A program made the translations under genes and the position numbers. The notes under the pieces are model-generated. The model made no database searches. It was not told the DNA's origin and saw only the letters and a list, made by a program, of their open reading frames with translations. From an uncultured Acidimicrobiales bacterium (GTDB taxonomy: Bacteria; Actinomycetota; Acidimicrobiia; Acidimicrobiales; Aldehydirespiratoraceae): DNA of 7,843 bases. The stretch is from the NCBI GenBank assembly GCA_938091985.1, contig CALKOE010000069.1, positions 1 through 7,843 of the forward strand, written 5' to 3'. Shown piece after piece: positions 1-5,563 of this stretch (the stretch's first letter is position 1; the number at the start of each line of letters is the position of its first letter).

Positions 1-875
1 GCGTTTCCGCCGTGGTAGACGATGCCAGGCTCGAGCGGGCCGAGGTGGGGTTCGAGAAGCCCGCGTGGTTCATCTACGACGCGGTAGATGGGTCCGGCCT
101 CTGAGAAGAACCTCGGCTTGGCAGCAGCCACGATGACGATGTCGAACAGGTCGCGCCAGGTCTCTCCCTCGGGCATGAATCGATCAAACGACCAACTCAT
201 CATGAACTGGGTGTAGCTCCACTCGGAGTTGGTGATGAGCAGGAGCTGTTTGCCGGCAAGTCGTTGATCGCGCAGTGTGGGCACGAGCCCGGGATCGGGG
301 TCGACGAAGCGCTCGGGCTCAGCGACGATCGCCGCCTTGAGAGATCCGTCGGTGTGCACGGTGCCGAGCGCTTGATCGATGGCTCGATAGAGATGGACGT
401 AGGAAGTGATGCCCGGGAGCGGGGCCTGGTCGTGGAGCTCCACGAGTTGGCACCACAGCGACGCCCGGCTGAGCTCGAACAATGTGTTCATGAACTCGAA
501 GCGCTCGTCGCTCAGCTCGACGACGGTGCCGTAGTACGAGTCACGCAGCTCACGAAACGAGAGCGCCGAGCTTCCGTGTTGGGCCCGAACGGCGTAGCCG
601 AATCGGGTTGCCTTCACGAGGTTGCCGAGATCGAGATCAAACGTGAGTCCGAGGGTGTAGGCATCGGGGTCGAACGTGAGGTCACCGACCGGCCAGCCCT
701 GATCGGCAAGCACTCCCTGGGCGTGTTCGAACGCCGCGCGTTCCCAGGCATCCACGAAATAGTGGATGAGGGTGTAGTCCATGTCGTAGCCGATGGCCCG
801 CACGCCGCGAAGGTTCAGGGTGCGGTTGCAGAACAATCCGCGTGATGGCGGGAGCGTTGGTGTCGGATCGTTCAC
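1..875 (-). CDS. HAD-family purine 5'-nucleotidase, cN-II/HAD-IG type (partial, C-terminus off left edge)
   Basis: Predicted cytosolic phosphatase that removes the 5'-phosphate from nucleoside monophosphates, as in the 5_nucleotid (cN-II-like, HAD-IG) family. The frame is open from a GTG at 875 to the window edge, giving 291 residues. HAD motif I is DMDYTL at residues 31-36 (nucleophile Asp31, acid/base Asp33), preceded by the family-typical LRGVRAIGYDMDYTLIHY context. Motif II is LLLITNS with Thr215, and motif III is in AAAKPRFF with Lys253. The motif IV aspartates (GDHIYGD-like) should lie just past position 1 and cannot be seen. The GTG start is chosen because GTGA overlaps the TGA of the upstream gene by 4 bases, a translational-coupling arrangement; no strong Shine-Dalgarno is seen. 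It is the last visible gene of the minus-strand group that begins with dinB. The family assignment is firm; the exact substrate (IMP/GMP or other) is not shown by the sequence. Confidence 0.88.
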   Translation of the reverse strand, partial: MNDPTPTLPPSRGLFCNRTLNLRGVRAIGYDMDYTLIHYFVDAWERAAFEHAQGVLADQGWPVGDLTFDPDAYTLGLTFDLDLGNLVKATRFGYAVRAQHGSSALSFRELRDSYYGTVVELSDERFEFMNTLFELSRASLWCQLVELHDQAPLPGITSYVHLYRAIDQALGTVHTDGSLKAAIVAEPERFVDPDPGLVPTLRDQRLAGKQLLLITNSEWSYTQFMMSWSFDRFMPEGETWRDLFDIVIVAAAKPRFFSEAGPIYRVVDEPRGLLEPHLGPLEPGIVYHGGN

Positions 876-1324
876 GAGGCCAGTGTCGCACGGCGCAGCG
901 GTTCGATCGCGTCGACATAGTCGGCCAGTCGCGCGGCGATCTCGATCGGGGCCTCCGGGTCGTCAGGGTCGGGGGGCTCCCAGACTTCGGAGATGCGACG
1001 CCAGCCGTTCATGCCGAGGAATGGGCCGGCGACGGCTTCCTTCCCGAGTGAGCGGCGCCACGAAGGCGAACCGGAGAGGCGGTCGAGTGCGTCCTGGTTC
1101 TCGGCCTCGGTTCGGTACTCGGCATGAAACCCGATCTCGAGGGCGGCGTCACCGTCGAGGCGGATGAGCTGCGCTTCGAAGTGCTCGCGCGCCGCGCTTC
1201 CGTCGGGCGGGCCGAACCAGACCTTGAGTCCGCGGCGATGCCACGAGGACTGAGGTTCACCCAGGTCGTCGTCAACGAAGCTCTCGAACGCGTCGAGCAC
1301 GTGCTCGAAGAACGACTTGTCCAC
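872..1324 (-). CDS. Conserved-looking hypothetical protein, 150 aa
   Basis: I do not recognise this protein. It is soluble, with no signal peptide or membrane segment, and acidic. The N-terminus (MDKSFFEHVLDAFESFVDDD) looks helical, followed by strand-like segments around residues 32-38 (GLKVWFG) and 61-70 (ALEIGFHAEY). A Trp-rich stretch covers residues 89-115 (PSWRR, NGWRR, SEVWEP), then a Pro/Asp-rich linker (117-125) and a C-terminal helix (126-142). The start is GTG at 1324, one base after the TGA of the PPOX gene (1326-1328). Its own TGA overlaps the GTG of the nucleotidase, so it is almost certainly cotranscribed with both. Codon use matches the neighbours. The layout (mixed alpha/beta with charged surface) would suit a small binding or accessory protein, but no function can be assigned. 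Confidence 0.8.
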   Translation of the reverse strand: MDKSFFEHVLDAFESFVDDDLGEPQSSWHRRGLKVWFGPPDGSAAREHFEAQLIRLDGDAALEIGFHAEYRTEAENQDALDRLSGSPSWRRSLGKEAVAGPFLGMNGWRRISEVWEPPDPDDPEAPIEIAARLADYVDAIEPLRRATLAS

Positions 1325-1325
1325 T

Positions 1326-1742
1326 TCAGTGCAGCTGACCCGTCACCGATTGCGGAGTGAGGGTGACGACACACCGCCCCTCGGCAATCATCGCAGCACG
1401 GAACTCGTCCCAATTGTCGTGCTCGCCGGCGACCGCTCGGTAGACCTCCACGAGCCCGTCGGCAGTGGCATCGTCTGCTGCGACGGTGACCGGGGAGACG
1501 TCGGCGATCGCGTCGATCGACAGGTACGACCACGAGCTGGGGTCGGAGAAATGAAAGACGGCGCGGTTGTCTCTGATCAGGTTGCGAGTCTTCGCTCTAT
1601 CGTGCGTGACCGAGATCTTGATCTGGTCGCCGACGACTGCGTAGACGATGTCGGACGACTGCGCTCGGCCGTCTCGGCGCAGCGTGATGAGTGTGGCGTT
1701 CGTGTGGTTAGCCGCCCGTGCGAGTGCCTCTGCGATCTCCAT
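1326..1742 (-). CDS. PPOX-class (pyridoxamine 5'-phosphate oxidase-fold) F420/FMN-dependent oxidoreductase
   Basis: Small split-beta-barrel flavin or deazaflavin enzyme of the Rv1155-like PPOX class; members use F420H2 or FMN to reduce or oxidise small molecules. The 138-residue length is typical. Family features visible are the early strand pair LITLRRDGRAQSSDI (residues 18-32) and the strand IKISVTHD (41-48). The cofactor-phosphate region RAKTRNLIRDNRAVFHF (49-65) has the family's Arg49/Lys51/Arg53/Asn54 pattern, and the strand WSYLSIDAIADVSPV (71-85) follows. The C-terminal half is a helix-strand unit (DEFRAAMIAEGRCVVTLTP). The start is ATG at 1742. It lies 87 bases downstream of the dinB stop, and that gap holds no gene and no convincing terminator. 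Which cofactor is used cannot be decided from sequence alone; an actinobacterial host makes F420 likely (inference). Confidence 0.87.
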   Translation of the reverse strand: MEIAEALARAANHTNATLITLRRDGRAQSSDIVYAVVGDQIKISVTHDRAKTRNLIRDNRAVFHFSDPSSWSYLSIDAIADVSPVTVAADDATADGLVEVYRAVAGEHDNWDEFRAAMIAEGRCVVTLTPQSVTGQLH

Positions 1743-1829
1743 GCAGGCGGTCTATCACTCTGGTCCGGTCGATGAAACCAGTGGATTCACCGGGTGCACG
1801 ACAGTGCTCGCCGCAGGGGCCGCGGTTGT

Positions 1830-3077
1830 TCAGCTCGCCGGCGCGTCGAGCGCTGTGCGGCGTTGCAAGGCCGGGACGCCCTCCTCGCGGCCGACCAGCG
1901 AGGCTCTGCCGACAGCCGCCTTCCCCCAACGGCCGCGGATGTCGTCGACCATCTGATCGAGCACATCGGTGGCTCGCCCCTCCTCTGGGAAGCGCATCGC
2001 GAGCTGGATGGCGTCGGGGCGACCGAGCCCGGAGAATGTGATGCCCACGAGCGTGCAGCCCTTTCGGCCGAGTGCTCCACCGGGGCCGTGGGGTCCGTCG
2101 ATCAGCTCGAGCAATAGATCGTCGGCGGTGGCGGTGAGCAGCCCGGTCTGTTGTGTTGGCTCGATGAGCGTGCGCGACCGGCTCTCATGCTTCATCTCCT
2201 GCGTGCGATAGCGGACCGTGACTGTGCGGGCGACCCGTTCGGCCTTACGGAGCCTCGCCGCCACCTTCTCGGCGAGCGCCAACACTTCTCGCCGGAGCTC
2301 CTCGCGGGTGCGGACACGATTCCCGAGGGCGCGTTGCGCTCCCATCGAACGGTCGCGTCGAGCACTGTCGACTCGACGAGGATCGAGATTGTGGGCGAGG
2401 TCGCGGAGATGACGGCCCGCGTGGGGGCCGAGATATCCCTGCAGATCGGCGCGACCGCTTCGGGCCAGATCGCCGACCGTGTCGACGCCGTGGTCGTGGA
2501 GCTTGGTGGCCGTGACCGGGCCGACACCCCACAACACCTCGACCGGCAGGGGATGGAGAAACTCGAGCTCCTTCCCCGGATCGACGTGGAGGATGCCATC
2601 GGGCTTGGCCTGTGCGCTGGCGACCTTTGCGAGGAACTTGGTGCGGGCCACGCCCACCGACAACGGCAGTCCCACATCGACGAGCACGCGTGTGCGCAGC
2701 TGCGCGGCGATCTCCGGCGCCGGTCCGAACAGGTGCTCTGCACCCGACACATCGAGAAACGCCTCGTCGACCGAGATCGGCTCGACGAACGGCGTGAAGT
2801 CGCGGAACCGTTCGAAGACCGCCTCGGAGGCTTCGGAATAGGCCTCCATCCGTGGTTCGACGACGATGGCATTCGGACAAAGCAGCCGAGCCTGGCCGCC
2901 GTTCATCGCGGAACGCACGCCGCAGCGCTTCGCCTCGTAGCTGCAGGCGAGCACCACGCCGCCGCCCACGATCACGGGCCGACCGCGGAGGCGGGGGTTG
3001 TCGCGCTGTTCGACCGATGCGTAGAAGGCATCGAGGTCGGCGTGGAGGATGGTGGCGTCTCGCGCCGGTGAGGTCAT
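1830..3077 (-). CDS. dinB: DNA polymerase IV (Y-family translesion polymerase)
   Basis: Error-prone Y-family polymerase that copies past damaged template bases; 415 residues, slightly longer than E. coli Pol IV (351). In order: the palm motif DLDAFYASVE (14-23) with metal ligand Asp14 and Tyr19 at the steric-gate position (Phe13 in E. coli Pol IV, Tyr12 in Dpo4); the fingers with VVLACSYEAKRCGVRSAM (41-58); and the second catalytic motif SVDEAFLD (102-109) with Asp104/Glu105. Next come the palm/thumb segment SVGVARTKFLAKVAS (140-154), a helix-hairpin-helix (LWGVGPVTATKLHDHGV, 182-198), and the little-finger domain (about 245-350). QLAMRF (358-363) lies where many DinB proteins carry a QL-x-L-F sliding-clamp peptide. 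The C-terminal 50 residues are basic and unconserved. The ATG at 3077 is favoured because a -10 box lies six bases upstream, implying a leaderless mRNA, and a LexA box sits in the promoter. It probably heads the minus-strand group. Confidence 0.96.
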   Translation of the reverse strand: MTSPARDATILHADLDAFYASVEQRDNPRLRGRPVIVGGGVVLACSYEAKRCGVRSAMNGGQARLLCPNAIVVEPRMEAYSEASEAVFERFRDFTPFVEPISVDEAFLDVSGAEHLFGPAPEIAAQLRTRVLVDVGLPLSVGVARTKFLAKVASAQAKPDGILHVDPGKELEFLHPLPVEVLWGVGPVTATKLHDHGVDTVGDLARSGRADLQGYLGPHAGRHLRDLAHNLDPRRVDSARRDRSMGAQRALGNRVRTREELRREVLALAEKVAARLRKAERVARTVTVRYRTQEMKHESRSRTLIEPTQQTGLLTATADDLLLELIDGPHGPGGALGRKGCTLVGITFSGLGRPDAIQLAMRFPEEGRATDVLDQMVDDIRGRWGKAAVGRASLVGREEGVPALQRRTALDAPAS

Positions 3078-3083
3078 CGGGTC

Positions 3084-3112
3084 ATCATAGGGCGAACAAA
3101 TGTTCGCATCCA
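3084..3112 (-). promoter_or_regulatory. dinB promoter (leaderless, LexA-controlled)
   Basis: Read on the minus strand there is TGGATG (3112-3107, a weak -35), a 17-base spacer, and TATGAT (3089-3084, five of six matches to TATAAT). Only six bases (GACCCG) then separate it from the dinB ATG, so transcription should begin at or within a base or two of the start codon. The spacer is filled by the LexA box, so repressor binding would block RNA polymerase directly. This is predicted from sequence only. Confidence 0.65.
3093..3106. promoter_or_regulatory. LexA (SOS) box
   Basis: The perfect palindrome CGAAC-AAAT-GTTCG matches the Gram-positive/actinobacterial LexA operator core GAAC-N4-GTTC (B. 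subtilis CGAACRNRYGTTYC; mycobacterial TCGAACNNNNGTTCGA). It lies 16 bases upstream of the dinB start codon, between the -35 and -10 boxes, the expected place for repression of a translesion polymerase. It is also 43 bases upstream of the divergent gene starting at 3150, so it could affect that operon as well; no good promoter for that direction is visible to prove it. Confidence 0.87.
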
Positions 3113-3130
3113 GCGCATGCTGTCACACCC

Positions 3131-3150
3131 ACTGCGGCAGACTGCGGCCA
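3131..3150 (+). repeat. Short 10-bp direct repeat before the 3150 gene
   Basis: Two adjacent copies of ACTGCGGCMR (ACTGCGGCAG then ACTGCGGCCA), sharing the first eight bases, end at the A of the proposed ATG at 3150. The 10-base period is about one helical turn, so a regulator could read both from one face of the DNA. It may equally be chance in GC-rich sequence. Confidence 0.35.
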
Positions 3151-3701
3151 TGGCAACTCGTCGATACGGCACGATCGTGCGTCACCTCACCGAGGATCCC
3201 GACACCGCGGTCGAGCTCGCCGCCAAACTCTCCGACGAGGTGCTGCACCATCTCGCCGAGGCACTGCGTGACGAGGCTCGCCAGCGGGCCATCAAGAGCG
3301 GCGACCACAGCGCCCTTGTCGCCGACACGTTCGAGACCGGCTTCGGGCGTGATGGCCTCGGAGTCGACCCTTGGATTCAGGGCGATGTGATCGTGTGTCC
3401 CGGCGCCATGGTGGCGAAGAGCAAGTCCAACCATCGCTGTCGTTTCGTCAGCGTCGACGATGTCTGGATATGGGAGTCGGGCGAGCTCCTGGAGGAGGAG
3501 AAGATCTCCAACCCCGGAAAGGAAGACGGATTCCGGGCCGTGGCGCTCCTGCCGATCATCAACGGCATGAGTCTCGATGTGGTCACCGGCCGCGCCCGAG
3601 GCGGCCAACACAACGTCGATCGAGTCACCAGCTACGCCGTCCGACGGGGCAAGTTGGTGGAGGTGAGCCAGAGAAACGTGAGCGGTCGAGGAATGCAGTG
3701 A
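3150..3701 (+). CDS. Hypothetical protein, 183 aa, first gene of the selenoprotein operon
   Basis: I do not recognise a named family. The protein appears to be soluble. Residues 1-66 look helical and charged (VELAAKLSDEVLHHLAEALRDEA around 21-43, then ALVADTFETGFG). A strand-rich domain runs from about residue 72: DPWIQGDVIVCPG (73-85), the cluster NHRCRFVSVDDVWIWES (94-110) with Cys83, His95, Cys97, Trp105 and Trp108, an acidic helix GELLEEEKI (111-119), then strands FRAVALLPIINGMSLDVVTGRA (128-149). The C-terminus is basic. An in-frame ATG exists at 3117, but 3150 (MATRRYGTIV) gives a more natural N-terminus and the upstream 11 codons look non-coding. Its TGA (3699-3701) overlaps the GTG of the enoyl-CoA hydratase-like gene, so it is translated in the same operon. 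It is divergent from dinB with 72 bases between start codons. Function unknown. Confidence 0.8.
   Translation: MATRRYGTIVRHLTEDPDTAVELAAKLSDEVLHHLAEALRDEARQRAIKSGDHSALVADTFETGFGRDGLGVDPWIQGDVIVCPGAMVAKSKSNHRCRFVSVDDVWIWESGELLEEEKISNPGKEDGFRAVALLPIINGMSLDVVTGRARGGQHNVDRVTSYAVRRGKLVEVSQRNVSGRGMQ
3688..3693 (+). promoter_or_regulatory. Ribosome binding site deciding the GTG start at 3698
   Basis: GAGGAA ends four bases before the GTG at 3698. It is much better placed for that GTG than for the in-frame ATG at 3713, and the GTG also gives the 4-base GTGA overlap with the upstream stop. This fixes the N-terminus of the downstream hydratase-family protein as (V/M)TDSGMTDD. Confidence 0.6.
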
Positions 3702-4486
3702 CAGACTCGGGCATGACCGACGACGGACTCCGTTTCTCGTTCGACGGCGAGATCGAACGCATCACCCTGGCTGAGCCGGGGAAACGCAACGCCCTGAGCC
3801 TTCAGAAAATGCAGGCGCTCACGGCTCACCTGAAGGCCATCGACACGTCGGCATCGGCGTCGTTGGTCATCATCGACGCCGAGGGCCCGGCGTTCTCGGC
3901 CGGCCATGACCTTGGTGAGATGTGCGGCATCGAGCTCGAGGCGTCGCAGGAGATCTTCGACGCGTGTGTCGAGCTGATGGCGACGATCCACGACATCCGC
4001 CAGCCGGTGATCGCGGCAGTCGATGGCATCGCCACCGCGGCGGGTTGTCAGCTCGTGGCGGCATGCGACCTCGCCGTGGCCACTGACACGTCGACGTTCG
4101 CTACACCCGGTGTGCGCATTGGGCTGTTCTGCTCGACGCCGATGGTCCCGATCTCTCGCGCGGTCGGTCGAAAGCGGGCGATGCAGATGTTGCTCACCGG
4201 CAATCCGATCTCGGCCGCAACGGCTGCCGATTGGGGGCTGATCAACTCCGTGGTGTCCGCGGATGGCCTCGACGCGGCGGTCGATCAGCTCGCCGCCGAC
4301 ATCCTGCGCTGGTCATCGCACACGATCGGTGTCGGCAAGGCGGCGTTCTACGAACAAATCGACCAGAGCGAGCCTGATGCCTACGAGTTCACGAAGCGCG
4401 TGATGAGCAGCAATGCCGTCGACCATGTCGCCCAGGAAGGCATCAGCGCGTTCCTCGACAAGCGAGAGCCGGAGTGGCCCGCATGA
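3698..4486 (+). CDS. Enoyl-CoA hydratase/isomerase-family protein, ECHDC3-like, lacking both catalytic glutamates
   Basis: Crotonase-fold protein of 262 residues, the usual length. The closest family I recognise is that of human ECHDC3, with matching landmarks: KRNALSLQKM (29-38), the oxyanion-hole segment FSAGHDLGEM (66-75), GIATAAGCQLVAACDLAVA (110-128), FATPGVRIGLFCSTP (134-148), the helix RAMQMLLTGNPISA, GKAAFYEQI and a C-terminal EGISAFLDKREPEW. The crotonase fold binds acyl-CoA thioesters and stabilises enolate intermediates. In canonical hydratases, water is added by two glutamates (Glu144 and Glu164 in rat mitochondrial hydratase). Here those positions are Gln118 (in AGCQLVA) and Gly138 (in ATPGV), as in ECHDC3 relatives, so ordinary hydratase activity is doubtful, and another acyl-CoA reaction (isomerisation, hydrolysis, decarboxylation) is possible. 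The GTG start has a Shine-Dalgarno and overlaps the upstream stop; the TGA overlaps the ATG of the selenoprotein gene. Family firm, reaction unknown. Confidence 0.9.
   Translation: MTDSGMTDDGLRFSFDGEIERITLAEPGKRNALSLQKMQALTAHLKAIDTSASASLVIIDAEGPAFSAGHDLGEMCGIELEASQEIFDACVELMATIHDIRQPVIAAVDGIATAAGCQLVAACDLAVATDTSTFATPGVRIGLFCSTPMVPISRAVGRKRAMQMLLTGNPISAATAADWGLINSVVSADGLDAAVDQLAADILRWSSHTIGVGKAAFYEQIDQSEPDAYEFTKRVMSSNAVDHVAQEGISAFLDKREPEWPA
4471..4474 (+). promoter_or_regulatory. Ribosome binding site for the selenoprotein gene (start at 4483)
   Basis: GGAG lies eight bases before the ATG at 4483, inside the 3' end of the hydratase-like gene. It overlaps the alternative in-frame GTG at 4474, which therefore cannot be the start it serves. 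The ATG at 4483 also forms an ATGA overlap with the upstream TGA. Confidence 0.6.
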
Positions 4487-5559
4487 CCCACACCCTCCAG
4501 CCCAACGACTTCGTGCTTGAGGTGTCTGATGCCGCTTGGGCTGAACTCGGCCGTCCGGGTGCCCAATGGGCCGGGGCGCAACGTGTCGCGATCGCCGCTG
4601 CCGCTCGTGCTGCCTCACCGCGCCCACTTTGGGACCGCGCTCCCGATCTTGCAGAACTCTCCCGAGAGCACTCGGGCGGCGAACTCTCGCCGTTCGTCGC
4701 CGCGCTGGTCGAGCGTGTCGCGGTGGAGCCGTCGTCGCTCACTCGTGACCATGTCCACGCGATCACCGATGAGATCGGTGACGCGGCATATGCCGAGCTC
4801 GCCTCGATCGTCACGCAAGTGGTCAGCATCGATCACCATGCCGCCGCGCTCGGCAACGAACTCCGTCCGCTCCCGGCAGCGGAGGCCGGAGCGCCGCATC
4901 GTCGCCGACCCGAGGGGCTCGCCGACGTGGGCGGCCACATCGAGATGACCGAAGTGATCGAGGGTCCCAACGTTCGGAGATCGTTGAGTCTCGCCGGCGC
5001 CGACCACGAGCGCTGGATGATGCTCGTCTTCGCCATGTATTCCGGGAGTCAGTTCGGCGAGATGGTGTGGACGGATCGGGCGCTCACCCGGCCCCAGGTC
5101 GAGCTCCTCGCGGCTCGCACGAGCGCGCTCAACGAGTGCTTCTATTGAACGTCGGCCCACACAATGCTGCTCGGTCTGAGCAGCAACGCCGTCGACGTCG
5201 AAGCCGACCTTGCCGCCGTCACAGGCAATGTCGTCACAGGCAATGTCGTCACAAGCGATGTCGTCACAAGCGATGTCGACGCGGGTGTGCCGCATGCCGA
5301 CCTTCTTTCCGCCTTCGCCGAGGCCGCGTGGCGTCGCGACGAGTCGTTGGCGCCGGCGCGAGCGGCGCTGCAGGCGGTCGTGGGTGACGCCGCCGTGGTC
5401 GAGGCGGCCCAGACCGTGGCGATCTTTCGATCACTCAACATCGCGGCCGACAGCAGCGGCATCCCGCTCGACGAATCGTGGCGAGGCTTGGCCGCCGAGT
5501 TCGTCAGCGACCTCGGGCTCGATCAGTTCCCGACCTCGGCCAACACGCCGGGCTACTGA
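4483..5559 (+). CDS. AhpD-like (carboxymuconolactone decarboxylase-like) selenoprotein with C-x-x-U active site; TGA at 5146 read as selenocysteine
   Basis: Predicted 358-residue thiol/selenol peroxidase-type or disulfide-reductase protein. A normal translation stops at TGA 5146-5148 after 221 residues, at ...ALNECFY. The same frame continues as TSAHTMLLGL... to TGA 5557-5559. Reading TGA as Sec gives C219-F-Y-U222-T-S-A-H226, which matches the AhpD active site C-x-x-C-x-x-x-H. Glu207 lies 12 residues before Cys219, exactly like Glu118/Cys130/Cys133/His137 of M. tuberculosis AhpD. Sec replaces the reactive cysteine (Cys133). Residues 1-125 look like a degenerate AhpD-like helical domain without Cys (ITDEIGDAAYAELASIVTQV, 94-113). 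A linker with basic RRRPEG follows, then the active-site domain (about 160-245), a VTGNV/VTSDV repeat (246-265), and a C-terminal helical part ending in AQTVAIFRSLNIAADSSGIPLDE. A SECIS-like hairpin follows the TGA. The downstream half has no Shine-Dalgarno of its own and coding-like third positions, which argues against two genes. It is the last gene of the three-gene operon. Alternatives are a nonsense mutation or a sequencing error. The substrate is unknown. Confidence 0.85.
5146..5148 (+). other. In-frame UGA read as selenocysteine (Sec222)
   Basis: The TGA occupies the second-cysteine position of the AhpD C-x-x-C-x-x-x-H motif. Sec normally replaces a catalytic Cys, and in AhpD that Cys is the nucleophile of the pair. 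Cys219, His226 and Glu207 around it are intact, and the reading frame stays open for 136 more codons. Recoding would require SelA, SelB, SelD and tRNA-Sec in the host, none of which is in this window. Confidence 0.84.
5149..5198 (+). promoter_or_regulatory. Bacterial SECIS-like stem-loop
   Basis: The core hairpin is 5166-5184: GCTGCTC pairs perfectly over seven bases with GAGCAGC around the five-base loop GGUCU (5173-5177). The E. coli fdhF SECIS has the same GGUCU in its apical loop, where the G and U are needed for SelB binding. The loop begins 24 bases after the last base of the UGA, within the range known for bacterial SECIS elements (fdhF: 18). A possible lower stem pairs 5149-5153 with 5194-5198 and 5154-5156 with 5188-5190, with internal loops. 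The hairpin lies wholly in coding sequence, as expected for bacteria. The ATG at 5164 abuts the hairpin and has no ribosome binding site. Confidence 0.75.
5218..5277 (+). repeat. In-frame tandem repeat, four 15-bp units
   Basis: Two exact copies of GTCACAGGCAATGTC (5218-5232, 5233-5247) are followed by two exact copies of GTCACAAGCGATGTC (5248-5262, 5263-5277). They encode (VTGNV)2(VTSDV)2 at residues 246-265 of the selenoprotein, between the active-site helix and the C-terminal helical part. The A-B pattern of identical pairs implies recent duplications by slippage. Because the unit is a multiple of three, copy-number change would not break the frame. Confidence 0.95.
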
Positions 5560-5563
5560 ACGC

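Noticed and set aside
264..845. 193-aa plus-strand ORF
   Set aside because: Shadow of the HAD nucleotidase on the minus strand, which carries the recognisable motifs I-III.
1743..1829. Gene or terminator in the 87-base gap after dinB
   Set aside because: No ORF with coding character and only a 4-bp GC stem without a T run; nothing supportable.
2151..3071. 306-aa plus-strand ORF opposite dinB
   Set aside because: Antisense shadow of the clearly identified DinB gene, caused by high GC content; no family resemblance.
3371..3697. N-terminal extension of the enoyl-CoA hydratase-like ORF back to 3371
   Set aside because: The extension overlaps the upstream gene in another frame and is rich in Arg/Gly/Pro with no crotonase similarity. 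The GTG at 3698 has a Shine-Dalgarno and stop overlap.
5218..5277. Short tandem repeat as a CRISPR fragment or iteron set
   Set aside because: Units are adjacent with no spacers, exactly in frame, and inside a coding region; it is a coding minisatellite.
5164..5559. Separate 131-aa gene starting at ATG 5164
   Set aside because: It has no ribosome binding site, begins in the middle of an AhpD domain beside a SECIS-like hairpin, and is in the same frame as the upstream ORF across a single TGA. It is better read as the C-terminal part of the selenoprotein.
4483..5559. Pseudogene broken by a nonsense mutation
   Set aside because: A random stop landing on exactly the catalytic Cys of C-x-x-C-x-x-x-H, with all other catalytic residues intact, the frame open for 136 more codons and a GGUCU hairpin in place, is much less likely than Sec. 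It cannot be fully excluded without homologues.
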